From assembly GCA_021811105.1 (NCBI GenBank), contig JAJZPM010000002.1, positions 186,001 through 250,000 of the forward strand: a stretch of 64,000 nucleotides of DNA, given 5' to 3'. Below are positions 25,509-34,086 of this stretch, one piece after another. The stretch comes from Nitrospirota bacterium. GTDB taxonomy: Bacteria; Nitrospirota; Thermodesulfovibrionia; Thermodesulfovibrionales; UBA6898. The notes beneath the pieces were generated by a model. That model made no database searches. It was not told where the DNA came from and was given only the letters and a program-made list of their open reading frames with translations. Position numbers and translations under genes: made by a program. Numbering within the stretch: the first letter of the stretch is position 1; each line of letters starts with the position of its first letter.

Positions 25509-27486
25509 GAAATTCTACGTAACCACACCGATATACTACGTCAACGACATCCCGCATATCGGGCACGCCTATACAACTGTTGCGGCCGATATACTGGCAA
25601 GATATAACAGGCTTCTGGGCCGCGAGGTTTTCTTCCTCACCGGGACGGATGAGCACGGCCAGAAGGTCGAAAAAGCGGCAAAAGAAAAGGGCCGGTCTCC
25701 TAAGGAGCATGCCGATTTGATGGTGCAGAACTTTAAAACCCTCTGGACCGGCCTGAATATATCAAATGACGCATTTATCCGCACTACCGACGATGCCCAT
25801 ATCAAGACCGTCCAGGGGCTTCTCCAGATGTTGTGGGACAGGGGTGAGATTGAAAAAAGGGAGTACGCCGGCTGGTACTGTACCCCTGACGAGCGTTTCT
25901 GGACCGAAAAGGACCTTATCGACGGCAACTGCCCCGACTGCGGCCGGCCCGTCGAGCGGATACAGGAGGAAAATTATTTCTTCCTGATGTCCGAATATCA
26001 GCAGAGGTTGATCGATTACATAGAAAAAAACACCCATTATATCCTTCCCGAGACGCGAAGGAACGAAGTGCTCGGCTTTCTCGGAAACAATGCGCTTGGC
26101 GACCTCTGCATCTCAAGGCCGAAACAGAGGCTTTCATGGGGGATTCCGCTTCCTTTCGACGACAACTTCGTCACCTATGTCTGGTTCGACGCGCTCGTCA
26201 ATTATTTTTCGGCGACGCGCTACCTTGCTCCTCACGCCGAAAAGGCCCGTGAAGGCGACTTCTGGTGGCCGGCAGAACATCACCTGGTGGGGAAGGACAT
26301 CCTCACCACTCACGCAGTTTACTGGTCCACAATGCTTATGGCGCTTGACCTCCCTCTGCCGAAAAATATCTTCGCGCACGGTTGGTGGACAATTCAGGGG
26401 AAGAAGATGTCGAAGTCTCTCGGCAACGTCGTTGACCCGAATGAGATCGTCGCCAAGTATGGCGCCGATGCCTTCCGGTACTTTCTCTTCAGAGAGGTTC
26501 CCTTCGGCCTTGACGGAGATTTCTCGGAAGAGGCATTGGTAAACAGGACCAATACCGACCTCGCAAACGACCTGGGCAACCTCCTCAGCAGGTTTCTCAC
26601 GATGGCCGAAAAGTATTATGCCGGCCAAATTCCTTTGCCTTTGGGGACAAGCGCCACCGCTTCGAGTGATCTCGCCCGTGCATGTATTAATGAAATAGGG
26701 CATATCATTGATGAAGATAATTTCACCTATTGGTCTCATCTTCGGTTTAATATAATCCTTGATCATATTTGGGGGATCATCGGCGCTGCCAACAACTTTA
26801 TCGCGTCGCAGGAGCCATGGAAACTGTTAAAAACAAATCCGCAGCGGCTCGAAACCGTTATGTTCAGCCTCTGGAACGCTCTCCGGCTTAGTGCAATTTT
26901 TCTTTCACCGTTCATGCCGGAAACGGCCGAAAAGATCTGGAAACAGATAGGCTGTAAAAAGACGATGCCCGATGCAATCTCCGAAAGTCGCTCCCGGTCT
27001 GCCGGGCAAAAGTACTCCGATATTTTCGGGTGGGAGTGGCAGCCCCATTATGAGATTAGAGTCTCAAAAGGTGAGCAGCTCTTTCCGAGGATAGAGAAGA
27101 AGAAGGAGCAGGAAAAGGCGGAACCGGAGAAGAATGCCGATACTCAACAGTCTGCGAAGGAAAACCTGATCTCGATTCAGGACTTCATGAAAGTAGAACT
27201 GAAGATCGGCAAAGTCGTCAGCGCCGAACGGGTAAAAAAGTCGGAAAAACTTCTCAAGATTCAGGTGGACACAGGAGAGATGAGACAGATCGTAGCCGGG
27301 ATTGGCAAGGCGTACGGACCGGAGGACCTCATCGGCAAGAAGATTGTCGTCGTGACTAACCTCCAGCCCGCCAAGTTGATGGGCAACGAGTCAAACGGCA
27401 TGCTCCTGGCTGCGACCGGACCGGACGGTGTTCCCGTGGTTCTTACCCCTGAAAAGGACGTTGAAGAAGGCTCTAAGATTAAATAG
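25501..27486 (+). CDS. metG: Methionyl-tRNA synthetase with C-terminal tRNA-binding domain
   Basis: A 661-aa class I aminoacyl-tRNA synthetase charging tRNA-Met. HIGH is at 19-22 and KMSKS at 302-306; the connective peptide has zinc-site-like cysteines (YCTPDE at about 127 and CPDC at 144-147), apparently with three of the four ligands of the four-Cys type. Residues from about 560 form an EMAP-II/Trbp111-like OB domain (DFMKVELKIGKVV, NLQPAKLMG) that promotes dimerisation and tRNA binding. A charged, low-complexity linker precedes it. ATG 25501 starts the conserved N-terminus; longer open frames upstream overlap ricT and are rejected. Confidence 0.95.
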   Translation: MNKKFYVTTPIYYVNDIPHIGHAYTTVAADILARYNRLLGREVFFLTGTDEHGQKVEKAAKEKGRSPKEHADLMVQNFKTLWTGLNISNDAFIRTTDDAHIKTVQGLLQMLWDRGEIEKREYAGWYCTPDERFWTEKDLIDGNCPDCGRPVERIQEENYFFLMSEYQQRLIDYIEKNTHYILPETRRNEVLGFLGNNALGDLCISRPKQRLSWGIPLPFDDNFVTYVWFDALVNYFSATRYLAPHAEKAREGDFWWPAEHHLVGKDILTTHAVYWSTMLMALDLPLPKNIFAHGWWTIQGKKMSKSLGNVVDPNEIVAKYGADAFRYFLFREVPFGLDGDFSEEALVNRTNTDLANDLGNLLSRFLTMAEKYYAGQIPLPLGTSATASSDLARACINEIGHIIDEDNFTYWSHLRFNIILDHIWGIIGAANNFIASQEPWKLLKTNPQRLETVMFSLWNALRLSAIFLSPFMPETAEKIWKQIGCKKTMPDAISESRSRSAGQKYSDIFGWEWQPHYEIRVSKGEQLFPRIEKKKEQEKAEPEKNADTQQSAKENLISIQDFMKVELKIGKVVSAERVKKSEKLLKIQVDTGEMRQIVAGIGKAYGPEDLIGKKIVVVTNLQPAKLMGNESNGMLLAATGPDGVPVVLTPEKDVEEGSKIK

Positions 27487-27659
27487 ATACTTTGTTCCGC
27501 TTGATCGTTTCAGTCGTGCGGGAGGGTTTTCCGGCTTCTAGAGAAACGGTTTCAGTGCGGCGCAAGGTTATTTATTTTTATAATAGATTTATAATACTCC
27601 TTTAAAAAAAGCGCTTTCGAGTTATCATATCTTGTAATCGATACTATTCCGAGGGACAA

Positions 27660-27866
27660 ATGGCCTTCAGATGCAAGAATATGCAGGGATGCCCTATGTA
27701 CAATCTCATCACGACATCTCTCAGGATCATGCAACTACAGCCATATTTGATGGAGTATTGTGCGAACCCCGACCACTGCCGGGAATGCGCCCGGTTCAAG
27801 ATCATCGAAACCGGCAAGGAGCCGCCCGCCGACCTTCTGCCGGACGGAAAGAAACTCCCTGCTTAG
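27660..27866 (+). CDS. Small Cys-rich protein of unknown function
   Basis: A 68-aa protein with a good leader (GAGGGACAA before ATG 27660). Cysteines are arranged CKNMQGCPMY and YCANPDHCRECARFKI, a pattern that could bind zinc or an Fe-S cluster. There is no signal peptide. I do not recognise a named family. It stands alone after metG with a 173-base gap and converges on the HNH gene, the stop codons overlapping by 4 bases. Confidence 0.6.
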   Translation: MAFRCKNMQGCPMYNLITTSLRIMQLQPYLMEYCANPDHCRECARFKIIETGKEPPADLLPDGKKLPA

Positions 27867-28183
27867 TCCCCCTGCCCTTTCAGCCTCTCGAGGTATTCTT
27901 CCCATTCAACAGGGAGCATATGCTTTTTCTTGTTGTTGCATTCCTTACATGAGGGGACGACGTTCCCCTTTGTCGATTTCCCCCCCCTGATCAGAGGAAC
28001 GATGTGGTCCATCGTCAGTTCCTTCGCGGGGAACTTCCGGCCGCAGAAATAACAGATGCCCTCGGATCGCTTCCTCTTCCACCACTGCGAATTGCGGAGC
28101 TCGCGGGCCCTGGTACGTTCTCTGCGAAGTTCCTCCTCTGTGACATGAGAAATAAATCCCATTTCTACTTTATGCTGCTCCAT
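27863..28183 (-). CDS. HNH endonuclease
   Basis: A 106-aa HNH-family protein. It contains CYFCGRKF, TMDHIVPLIRGGKS, NVVPSCKECNNKK: two CXXC pairs forming a zinc knuckle around the DH-(I/V)-P-L catalytic strand and the terminal Asn, the complete beta-beta-alpha metal motif. It is probably a DNA nicking or cleaving enzyme, perhaps in repair or in a phage/restriction context, though nothing mobile surrounds it. It overlaps the end of the diguanylate cyclase gene by 19 bases. Confidence 0.82.
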   Translation of the reverse strand: MEQHKVEMGFISHVTEEELRRERTRARELRNSQWWKRKRSEGICYFCGRKFPAKELTMDHIVPLIRGGKSTKGNVVPSCKECNNKKKHMLPVEWEEYLERLKGQGD

Positions 28184-30189
28184 AGCATACTTTGGTTCCT
28201 TCCGTTATGCTTGGCATGGTAGAGCGCCTGGTCGGCCTTCTCTATCAGCTCTTCCTTGTTCGCGGCATCAGCAGGCGAAGTGGCTATGCCGATGCTTACC
28301 GTCACCCTGAACGACCTTCCGTCGGAGGAGAAAGTCTTGTCCATCACCGCCTTCCTCAATCTTTCCGCGATATTCCTGGCGCCTTCACCGCCGGCCCCCG
28401 GCAGGATCACGGCGAACTCCTCTCCTCCATACCGTGCGGCGATGTCGATATTCCGTATCGTCTGCCCGATGGTCCTTGAGACGTCTTTCAGCACCACATC
28501 ACCGACAGGATGCCCGTATGTGTCATTGACCTTTTTGAAGTAATCGATATCCGTGAGAAGGAGCGAGACAGGGTCCGCAAATCTGTTCATCCGCCTGAAT
28601 TCTTCCGCAAGCCTTTCCTGGAACACCCTGTGGTTGAAAAGCCCGGTGAGCCCGTCGGTCGTTGCCATTTTTTCGATCGCGGCGTGCAGCTTCGCGTTCG
28701 CAATCGATGTCGACGCCTGGTTACACATGACCTTCATCATGTCTGTCTGGAACGTATCGAGGAAGCCTTTATTTTCCGAGAGCATCACAAGAAGTCCGAG
28801 AAGATTATTCTCGTAGAACATGGGGATAGTAAAGACAGACCCCACATCCCCGGTTTTAAAGGGCATCACGGGGACCTTGTACGTAGTCACGTCGGACAGA
28901 TAAATATGCTGCCTGTTTTCCACCGCCATATCGACAAGCGTGCCCTTGAGTGTAAAGAGGGTGCCTTCCGGAGACGGCGTCCCGGTGTGATATATGAGCG
29001 AAAACTCATCTCCCTCCGAGAGGAAAAAAAAGACGCGGCAGGGTGCGATCTTTTCTGCTCCCTCGCACAGGTTCTTCACGATCACCGCGATATTCAGCGA
29101 CGAGACAAGGCTGGAACTCTCTTCCGTCAGCATCTTCAGACCAAATGTATCGCGCTTGATCCTCATATAGATCCTCTCACGTTCGAGGACCCTCGCGATA
29201 TGCTCGCCGAACATTTTTGCGGTATTTTTTTCCGTCTCGCTGAAGGCCTGGAATCTGGCACTGTCTACGGCGAGCACCCCCGCGGTGACGGTGCCCTCCG
29301 TCACGGGGACAGCAATGATCGAGGCGATCTTGCCATCCTTGATATAGCCGGGCTCGATCTTTTTTTCCGCTATGTCCCCCGATGCGACGATCTTCCGGCC
29401 CCTGACGCAATCGTAAATTACGCCTCTGTCCGAGATAATGATCCCCTCTTTCTCCTCGGTGGTGCATCTGAGCGCAAAGCCGTTCCCTTGAGGAACAAGG
29501 AGGCTGACCGAATCGGCAAAGACCGCCTGTTTAACGGTGAGGAGCATCTCCCTGATTTCCTCATCTGTTCTTAACAGCGAGGCGAAGTAATGCGACATTA
29601 TCTCGTCGCTGCTGAGGGATTCCATCCCTTCCTCCAAGGCGATGCTCCGTGCATTATCTTTGATCTCATCGAGGGAGGAAATCGCTTTTTCCCTTTGGCT
29701 GCGGAGTCGGTCCGTTATCGCGGAGGAGATCGCCGCCGTCAAGACAAGCGATGCAGCAAACGCGGCATCAGGGGCCAGGGTCCCGCCGGACAGAAGAGAC
29801 CGCAGGGAGAGGAACGGGACGAGAAACGAGACCGGCACCACCGTTGTCATGCCGTAAAAAGCAGTCATCAATATCACGACGGGGAAATACAACAACCTCA
29901 GCCAGAAAAGCTGCGAGACGAGGATCAGACCGCCGAGCATGACCATCAGGGAAAAAAGGAACTCGACTCTATACTCGTGCCTTCCCTTCGTAAAGTGAAG
30001 AACCGAGTACACCCCGACTGTCAGAGTACTGAATGGAAACCACAGCACAGGCCGCGTGAGCGGGAATTCGAGCAGCAGGCCAAGCCAGGAGAGAACGAGC
30101 AGCAGGAGCGGGGAGCTCCTCCTTATCCAGTAGCCCTGCCCTTTTTTATCTCCTCTTCCCTGAAAAATTTCTTGTAGAGAACTTCCCAT
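28165..30189 (-). CDS. Membrane diguanylate cyclase with two GAF domains
   Basis: A 674-aa protein making cyclic di-GMP from GTP. About five hydrophobic segments occupy residues 27-160, followed by a coiled linker, two GAF-like sensor domains (about 200-335 and 350-500) and a C-terminal GGDEF domain. The active-site motif is GGEEF (588-592), and the RNID at 579-582 is the RXXD inhibitory site, so product feedback is expected. TDGLTGLFNH opens the GGDEF domain. ATG 30189 has AGAAGG nine bases upstream but overlaps the DUF507 gene by 67 bases, so the true start may be slightly inside. The input ligand is unknown. Confidence 0.88.
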   Translation of the reverse strand: MGSSLQEIFQGRGDKKGQGYWIRRSSPLLLLVLSWLGLLLEFPLTRPVLWFPFSTLTVGVYSVLHFTKGRHEYRVEFLFSLMVMLGGLILVSQLFWLRLLYFPVVILMTAFYGMTTVVPVSFLVPFLSLRSLLSGGTLAPDAAFAASLVLTAAISSAITDRLRSQREKAISSLDEIKDNARSIALEEGMESLSSDEIMSHYFASLLRTDEEIREMLLTVKQAVFADSVSLLVPQGNGFALRCTTEEKEGIIISDRGVIYDCVRGRKIVASGDIAEKKIEPGYIKDGKIASIIAVPVTEGTVTAGVLAVDSARFQAFSETEKNTAKMFGEHIARVLERERIYMRIKRDTFGLKMLTEESSSLVSSLNIAVIVKNLCEGAEKIAPCRVFFFLSEGDEFSLIYHTGTPSPEGTLFTLKGTLVDMAVENRQHIYLSDVTTYKVPVMPFKTGDVGSVFTIPMFYENNLLGLLVMLSENKGFLDTFQTDMMKVMCNQASTSIANAKLHAAIEKMATTDGLTGLFNHRVFQERLAEEFRRMNRFADPVSLLLTDIDYFKKVNDTYGHPVGDVVLKDVSRTIGQTIRNIDIAARYGGEEFAVILPGAGGEGARNIAERLRKAVMDKTFSSDGRSFRVTVSIGIATSPADAANKEELIEKADQALYHAKHNGRNQSMLWSSIK

Positions 30190-30407
30190 TCAGGGCTGCC
30201 TTCTATCAACTTCTTCGTAAAGGACTGGAGTTTTTTCCTGACAACCTGATCAATCTCCTCGCCGATCTTCAGTTCCGACAGAATCGTCCGCTTTATTTCG
30301 CGCCGTATCGCGCCCTCGTCCTCGCCTGTTTCCACCAATTCCTGCTTGATAAGGTCTCTGAGGAGCACATGGCTGAGGTGGGAAATTTTGTCCTCCGAGA
30401 GCATCAT
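30123..30407 (-). CDS. DUF507 protein (downstream copy)
   Basis: A 94-aa, highly charged, alpha-helical protein of the DUF507 family (LSEDKISHLSHVLL, then VRKKLQSFTKKLIEGSPEWEVLYKKFF with the conserved W-x2-L-x2-K-F ending). No function is known for the family. It is the second of two tandem DUF507 genes, linked by an ATGA overlap, so the two products may form a heterodimer (inference). It lies in the rpsF-ssb-rpsR transcription unit. Confidence 0.75.
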   Translation of the reverse strand: MMLSEDKISHLSHVLLRDLIKQELVETGEDEGAIRREIKRTILSELKIGEEIDQVVRKKLQSFTKKLIEGSPEWEVLYKKFFREEEIKKGRATG

Positions 30408-30685
30408 AGGACCAGATTTCTCTCCTTCACGAGTTTATGTTTGGTGAGTTCAAACAACCTCCGGTAATCCATCCTTCCTCGTTCGATATCGGATGCATGT
30501 TTCTTCAGTAGCTCCCTCACTTCATCGTTCAGCCTGTCCTCCACCATGAGTTCTTCGGTAATAATCTCCTCCGTCTTCGCGATAAACTTCTCCATCGGGA
30601 CCGTAACCCTCACCATCTCCTTCGCGACGAGGTTCTCCGCAACATGCTTTGCGAGCAGGACAACCCATGTCTTGGGAATCCTCAT
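30404..30685 (-). CDS. DUF507 protein (upstream copy)
   Basis: A 93-aa helical DUF507 protein (MRIPKTWVVLLAKHVAENLV, EEIITEELMVEDRLNDEVRELL). It is recognisably the same fold as the following gene, with the shared pattern of a short N-terminal helix, an E-(E/K)-(I/L) rich middle and a charged C-terminus (RMDYRRLFELTKHKL). It starts 1 base after the rpsR stop and is surely part of the ribosomal operon. Function unknown. Confidence 0.75.
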   Translation of the reverse strand: MRIPKTWVVLLAKHVAENLVAKEMVRVTVPMEKFIAKTEEIITEELMVEDRLNDEVRELLKKHASDIERGRMDYRRLFELTKHKLVKERNLVL

Positions 30686-30686
30686 C

Positions 30687-30917
30687 CTATTTCTCTACAA
30701 AGGAGAGGAGCGCAATATTCCTTGCCCTCATGATGGCCTCGTTCAATTCCCTCTGATGCTTTGCGCAGGTGCCGGTCATCCTCCTGGAGAGCATCTTCCC
30801 CCGTTCGGTCAGATAACTCCTGAGAAGCCTGATGTCCTTATAATCGATGAATTCCGTCTTTTCAGAGCAGAACTTGCAAAACTTTCTCCTCTGGAACCTC
30901 TTCTGCTGATACGCCAT
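30687..30917 (-). CDS. rpsR: 30S ribosomal protein S18
   Basis: A 76-aa S18 (bS18) with [27 protein letters not shown] and [22 protein letters not shown], which are diagnostic. The two CKFC cysteines plus Cys-x2-His later make this a zinc-binding (C+) form. It pairs with S6 on the 30S platform and is the third gene of rpsF-ssb-rpsR. Confidence 0.97.
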   Translation of the reverse strand: MAYQQKRFQRRKFCKFCSEKTEFIDYKDIRLLRSYLTERGKMLSRRMTGTCAKHQRELNEAIMRARNIALLSFVEK

Positions 30918-30967
30918 TGTTTCTCCTTTCGCACTGTATATCCGATAATGGTATATTCGTAAAAACG

Positions 30968-31360
30968 TTAAAAAGGCTCTAAATCCGTGGTACCTTCAGG
31001 CGGCGCAAAATCTTCTCCTCCTCCGCCCTGGCCCCCGCTCTTTTTCGATGAAAGGAACTTGACCGTATTGGCGACCACCTCGAACTTGCTCTTCTGTTGT
31101 CCGTCCGCCTCCCAGCGCCTTTCCTGGAGCCTGCCCTCCACCAGCGCCTGGCTCCCTTTATTCAGGTACTGACCGCAATTCTCGGCCTGCTTGCCGAAAA
31201 CCACTATATCGATAAACGTCGTCTCTTTTTTCCATTCGTCACCCTGCTTGTACGAGTAGTTTATCGCAAGTCTGAAAGTCGCCACGGGCGTCCCCTGTGG
31301 GGTATATCTCAGTTCGGGGTCTTTGGTAAGATTTCCGATGAGAATTACCTTGTTGTACAT
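30968..31360 (-). CDS. ssb: Single-stranded DNA-binding protein
   Basis: A 130-aa SSB with one OB-fold (about 1-105: [47 protein letters not shown]) and a short Gly-rich linker leading to an acidic tip ending DLEPF, which recruits repair and replication partners. It lies between rpsF and rpsR, immediately after the rpsF stop. Confidence 0.95.
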   Translation of the reverse strand: MYNKVILIGNLTKDPELRYTPQGTPVATFRLAINYSYKQGDEWKKETTFIDIVVFGKQAENCGQYLNKGSQALVEGRLQERRWEADGQQKSKFEVVANTVKFLSSKKSGGQGGGGEDFAPPEGTTDLEPF

Positions 31361-31711
31361 TTATGCCTCGCTCTTCGGCTGTTCCGCCCCGGCGGCCTGA
31401 AGACTTTCGAAATGCTTCACCTGCTTCGGTCCGAGCTTGATGACCATATATTTGATCACCGGGTCGAAGACCTTGTAAAACTCTTCGAGTTTTCTAACGG
31501 TCGCCGGCGGCGTTTTGTAGATCAGGAGCACATACATCCCCTTGTTCTGCTTCTTGATATCGTAGGCGAGTTTTCTCCTCCCCCACATGTCCGTCTTGAG
31601 GATCTCTCCGCCTGCATTGACAATCAGGTCCTTGATCTTCTGAAGCGATGCGGTGATTTCTTCGTCGGGGAGTGCGGCGTCAAGGATGACGATATTCTCG
31701 TAGATGTTCAT
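31361..31711 (-). CDS. rpsF: 30S ribosomal protein S6
   Basis: A 116-aa S6 (bS6): MNIYENIVILDAALPDEEI, then WGRRKLAYDIKKQNKGMYVLL and FDPVIKYMVIKL are characteristic. It heads the rpsF-ssb-rpsR operon, with AAGGAGGTG before ATG 31711, a GC-rich hairpin in the leader and a strong sigma-70 promoter upstream. The S6:S18 complex commonly represses its own operon by binding the leader. Confidence 0.95.
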   Translation of the reverse strand: MNIYENIVILDAALPDEEITASLQKIKDLIVNAGGEILKTDMWGRRKLAYDIKKQNKGMYVLLIYKTPPATVRKLEEFYKVFDPVIKYMVIKLGPKQVKHFESLQAAGAEQPKSEA

Positions 31712-31735
31712 TCAAACACCTCCTTATGGATTTTT

Positions 31736-31751
31736 CCCCGCCGCGGCGGGG
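31736..31751 (-). promoter_or_regulatory. Perfect GC palindrome in the rpsF leader
   Basis: CCCCGCCGCGGCGGGG, a 16-base perfect palindrome able to form a 6-bp stem with a CGCG loop in the mRNA, 24 bases before the rpsF start. It contains CCG, the element recognised in known S6:S18 leader motifs, so it is a candidate autoregulatory site. Confidence 0.5.
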
Positions 31752-31790
31752 ATTAAAGCCCTTCCCAAAGGAAAGAGCAAGGGGCCTATT

Positions 31791-31820
31791 TTTATACCAT
31801 AGACAGCGCGTTTCCGTCAA
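31791..31820 (-). promoter_or_regulatory. Sigma-70 promoter of rpsF-ssb-rpsR
   Basis: On the minus strand TTGACG (31820-31815), an 18-base spacer and TATAAA (31796-31791). Transcription would begin near 31784, giving a leader of about 73 bases that contains the palindrome. Confidence 0.7.
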
Positions 31821-31900
31821 TAAACCGCAGGACAGGCAAAGGCGGGAGTCCCCCTGCATGGTCCTTTTTGGCCTTTCCCGCATTGTTTGATTTATAATGA

Positions 31901-32977
31901 ATGATGTTTAAAAGGATAGGGGAAAGAATTCTTGCGGGAAAGCGCCTCACGGAGCGCGATGCGCTGCGACTCTTCGAAACCGATGACATCTTTTCCCTCG
32001 GCATGCTCGCATCAGCCGTCGCCGAAAAAAAGAACGGAAAGAAAGCCTATTTCATAAGAAACCGGCATATAAATCCGACGAATATCTGCGTCAACCGATG
32101 CCGGTTCTGCGCCTTCAGCAGGTCCAGGGGACAAGAGGGCGCGTTCGCACTTACCACCGAAGAAATCATCAACAAACTTCGGCCTCAGATCCATGCTCCT
32201 CATCCAATTTCCGAAGTGCATATCGTCGGCGGGCTGCATCCCGACTGGCCTTTCGACTACTATCTCGATATGATTGCAGGGATAAGAAGGCAATTCCCCA
32301 AGTTGCATATAAAGGCCTTCACCGCGGTCGAGGTGGATTATATGTCGCGCATCAGCGGTCTCAGCCTTCGCGAAACGCTGGCAGCCCTGAAGAAAAGCGG
32401 GCTTGACTCAATGCCGGGCGGAGGCGCCGAAATATTCGACCCCGCCGTGAGGAACCGGCTTTGCCCGGAGAAGATATCGGGCAGAAGGTGGCTGGAAGTG
32501 ACGGCCTCGGCCCATAAAGCCGGCATCAGGACTAACGCAACTATGCTGTATGGTCATATCGAAAAATATGAGCACCGGGTGGATCATCTTTTTAGACTCA
32601 GGAAGCTTCAGGACCAGACCGGCGGATTTCAGGCCTTCATCCCGCTTGCCTATCATCCCAAGAACACCCGTATCAGGGGAAGATATACGTCGGGAATCGA
32701 CGACCTCAAAACGATTGCGGTAAGCCGCCTGTTCCTCGACAATTTCGACCACATCAAGGCTTACTGGATAATGCTCGGCGAAAAGATCTCTCAGCTTGCC
32801 CTCCGGTTCGGGGCCGACGACGTCGACGGCACGATCATCGAAGAAAAGATCACTCATTCGGCAGGAGGGCTGACAGCAGAGCAGCTTACGGCAGACCAGC
32901 TGATTCATATGATCAGGAAGGCCGGGAGAGTGCCGGTCGAAAGAGATTCCTTTTACCGGCGTGTGCGCGCGAAATGA
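31901..32977 (+). CDS. mqnE: Aminodeoxyfutalosine synthase (radical SAM)
   Basis: A 358-aa radical SAM enzyme of the futalosine route to menaquinone; it builds aminofutalosine from 3-(1-carboxyvinyl)oxybenzoate and SAM. The cluster motif is CVNRCRFCAF (CX3CX2C, about 62-71). VGGLHPDWPFDYY, PGGGAEIFDPAVR, TNATMLYGHIEKYEHRVDH and LQDQTGGFQAFIPLAYHP match MqnE rather than MqnC. It overlaps mqnC by an ATGA. Two adjacent ATGs (31901 and 31904) are possible and neither has a strong ribosome-binding site. Menaquinone would serve the DsrMKJOP complex encoded nearby. Confidence 0.88.
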   Translation: MMFKRIGERILAGKRLTERDALRLFETDDIFSLGMLASAVAEKKNGKKAYFIRNRHINPTNICVNRCRFCAFSRSRGQEGAFALTTEEIINKLRPQIHAPHPISEVHIVGGLHPDWPFDYYLDMIAGIRRQFPKLHIKAFTAVEVDYMSRISGLSLRETLAALKKSGLDSMPGGGAEIFDPAVRNRLCPEKISGRRWLEVTASAHKAGIRTNATMLYGHIEKYEHRVDHLFRLRKLQDQTGGFQAFIPLAYHPKNTRIRGRYTSGIDDLKTIAVSRLFLDNFDHIKAYWIMLGEKISQLALRFGADDVDGTIIEEKITHSAGGLTAEQLTADQLIHMIRKAGRVPVERDSFYRRVRAK

Positions 32978-34086
32978 AACCTGCACGGCCGAAGAGCCGG
33001 ATCACCAGGAAGCAGGCGCTCGCCATGATGAAGGATGCCGATCTGCTTGAACTCGGCAGCCGCGCCGATGAATTGAGAAAAGATCTCCATCCTGAAGGGA
33101 CCGTGACCTTCGTCGTCGACAGAAACATCAATTACACGAACATCTGCATCAACCGATGCCGGTTCTGCGCCTTCTGGAGAGATGAGGACGCCCCTGACGC
33201 CTATCTGCTCGATAAAGGAACGCTCTTTTCAAAGATCGAAGAAACCATTGCTTTGGGCGGCACCCAGATTCTGATCCAGGGCGGCCTGCACCCCTCACTG
33301 GACATCGCCTATTACGTCGATCTGTTGCAGTCCATCAAACAGAGGTTTGCCATAAACATCCATGGTTTTTCTCCACCGGAGATATGCTATATCGCGGATT
33401 CTGCGGACCTCACGCTCAGGGAGACATTGACTATTTTAAGAGAGGCGGGACTCGATTCGGTCCCCGGCGGAGGGGCGGAGATTCTTTCCGACCGGGTACG
33501 GGAAATTGTGAGCCCGAAGAAGATCCGCTCTTCCCTCTGGCTGGCGGTTATGGAACAGGCCCACCGGCTCGGGATGAGGACCACGGCAACGATGATGTTC
33601 GGCGGCATCGAGGAGCCTGCTGACATTATCGAACACCTCGATTCGATACGCGACCTTCAGGACAGGACAGGCGGGTTCACCGCCTTCATCCCCTGGTCGT
33701 TCCAGCCCTGGAATACGGAACTCCGTAAAACGTTAAATGTAAAAAGTGAAAAGTTTGGAAAAGGTCCGCAATCCGCAAAACTCAAAACCGTAGATTATCC
33801 TGCCACTGCTGTGGAGTATCTCAGGGTACTTGCCCTTTCGAGGATCTATCTGGATAACGTCGAAAATATCCAGGCATCGTGGGTGACGCAGGGGCTTAAA
33901 CTTGCCCAGGTCAGCCTGAGGTTCGGGGCAAATGATTTCGGCTCGACCATGATAGAGGAAAACGTTGTCGCCTCGGCCGGCTGCAGTTACCGCGTATCGA
34001 AAGAAGATATAGTCGCAGCCATAAAGTCAGCCGGGTTCAGGCCTGCCCAGCGGGACACGTATTACCGCCTGCTTAAAAAATTCTAA
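32974..34086 (+). CDS. mqnC: Cyclic dehypoxanthine futalosine synthase (radical SAM)
   Basis: A 370-aa radical SAM enzyme that cyclises dehypoxanthine futalosine in menaquinone synthesis. The cluster motif CINRCRFCAF lies at about 52-61. IQGGLHPSLDIAYYVDLL, PGGGAEILSDRVREIVSPKK, TTATMMFGGIEEP and DRTGGFTAFIPWSFQPWNTEL are MqnC hallmarks. A loop after NTELRK carries an extra 20-residue segment (about 254-273) encoded by a repeat of the kind found in the activase. The stop codon overlaps, convergently, that of the next gene. Confidence 0.88.
   Translation: MKPARPKSRITRKQALAMMKDADLLELGSRADELRKDLHPEGTVTFVVDRNINYTNICINRCRFCAFWRDEDAPDAYLLDKGTLFSKIEETIALGGTQILIQGGLHPSLDIAYYVDLLQSIKQRFAINIHGFSPPEICYIADSADLTLRETLTILREAGLDSVPGGGAEILSDRVREIVSPKKIRSSLWLAVMEQAHRLGMRTTATMMFGGIEEPADIIEHLDSIRDLQDRTGGFTAFIPWSFQPWNTELRKTLNVKSEKFGKGPQSAKLKTVDYPATAVEYLRVLALSRIYLDNVENIQASWVTQGLKLAQVSLRFGANDFGSTMIEENVVASAGCSYRVSKEDIVAAIKSAGFRPAQRDTYYRLLKKF
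33733..33792 (+). repeat. In-frame repeat-like insertion within mqnC
   Basis: The AT-richer variant AATGTAAAAAGTGAAAAGTT resembles the left arm of activase copy 4. It encodes NVKSEKFGKGPQSAKLK in a surface loop between conserved MqnC blocks. Assignment to the repeat family is less certain than for the others. Confidence 0.5.

Noticed and set aside
28510-29574. A 354-codon plus-strand open frame
   Set aside because: It is antisense to the GAF/GGDEF protein and has no ribosome-binding site or family pattern.
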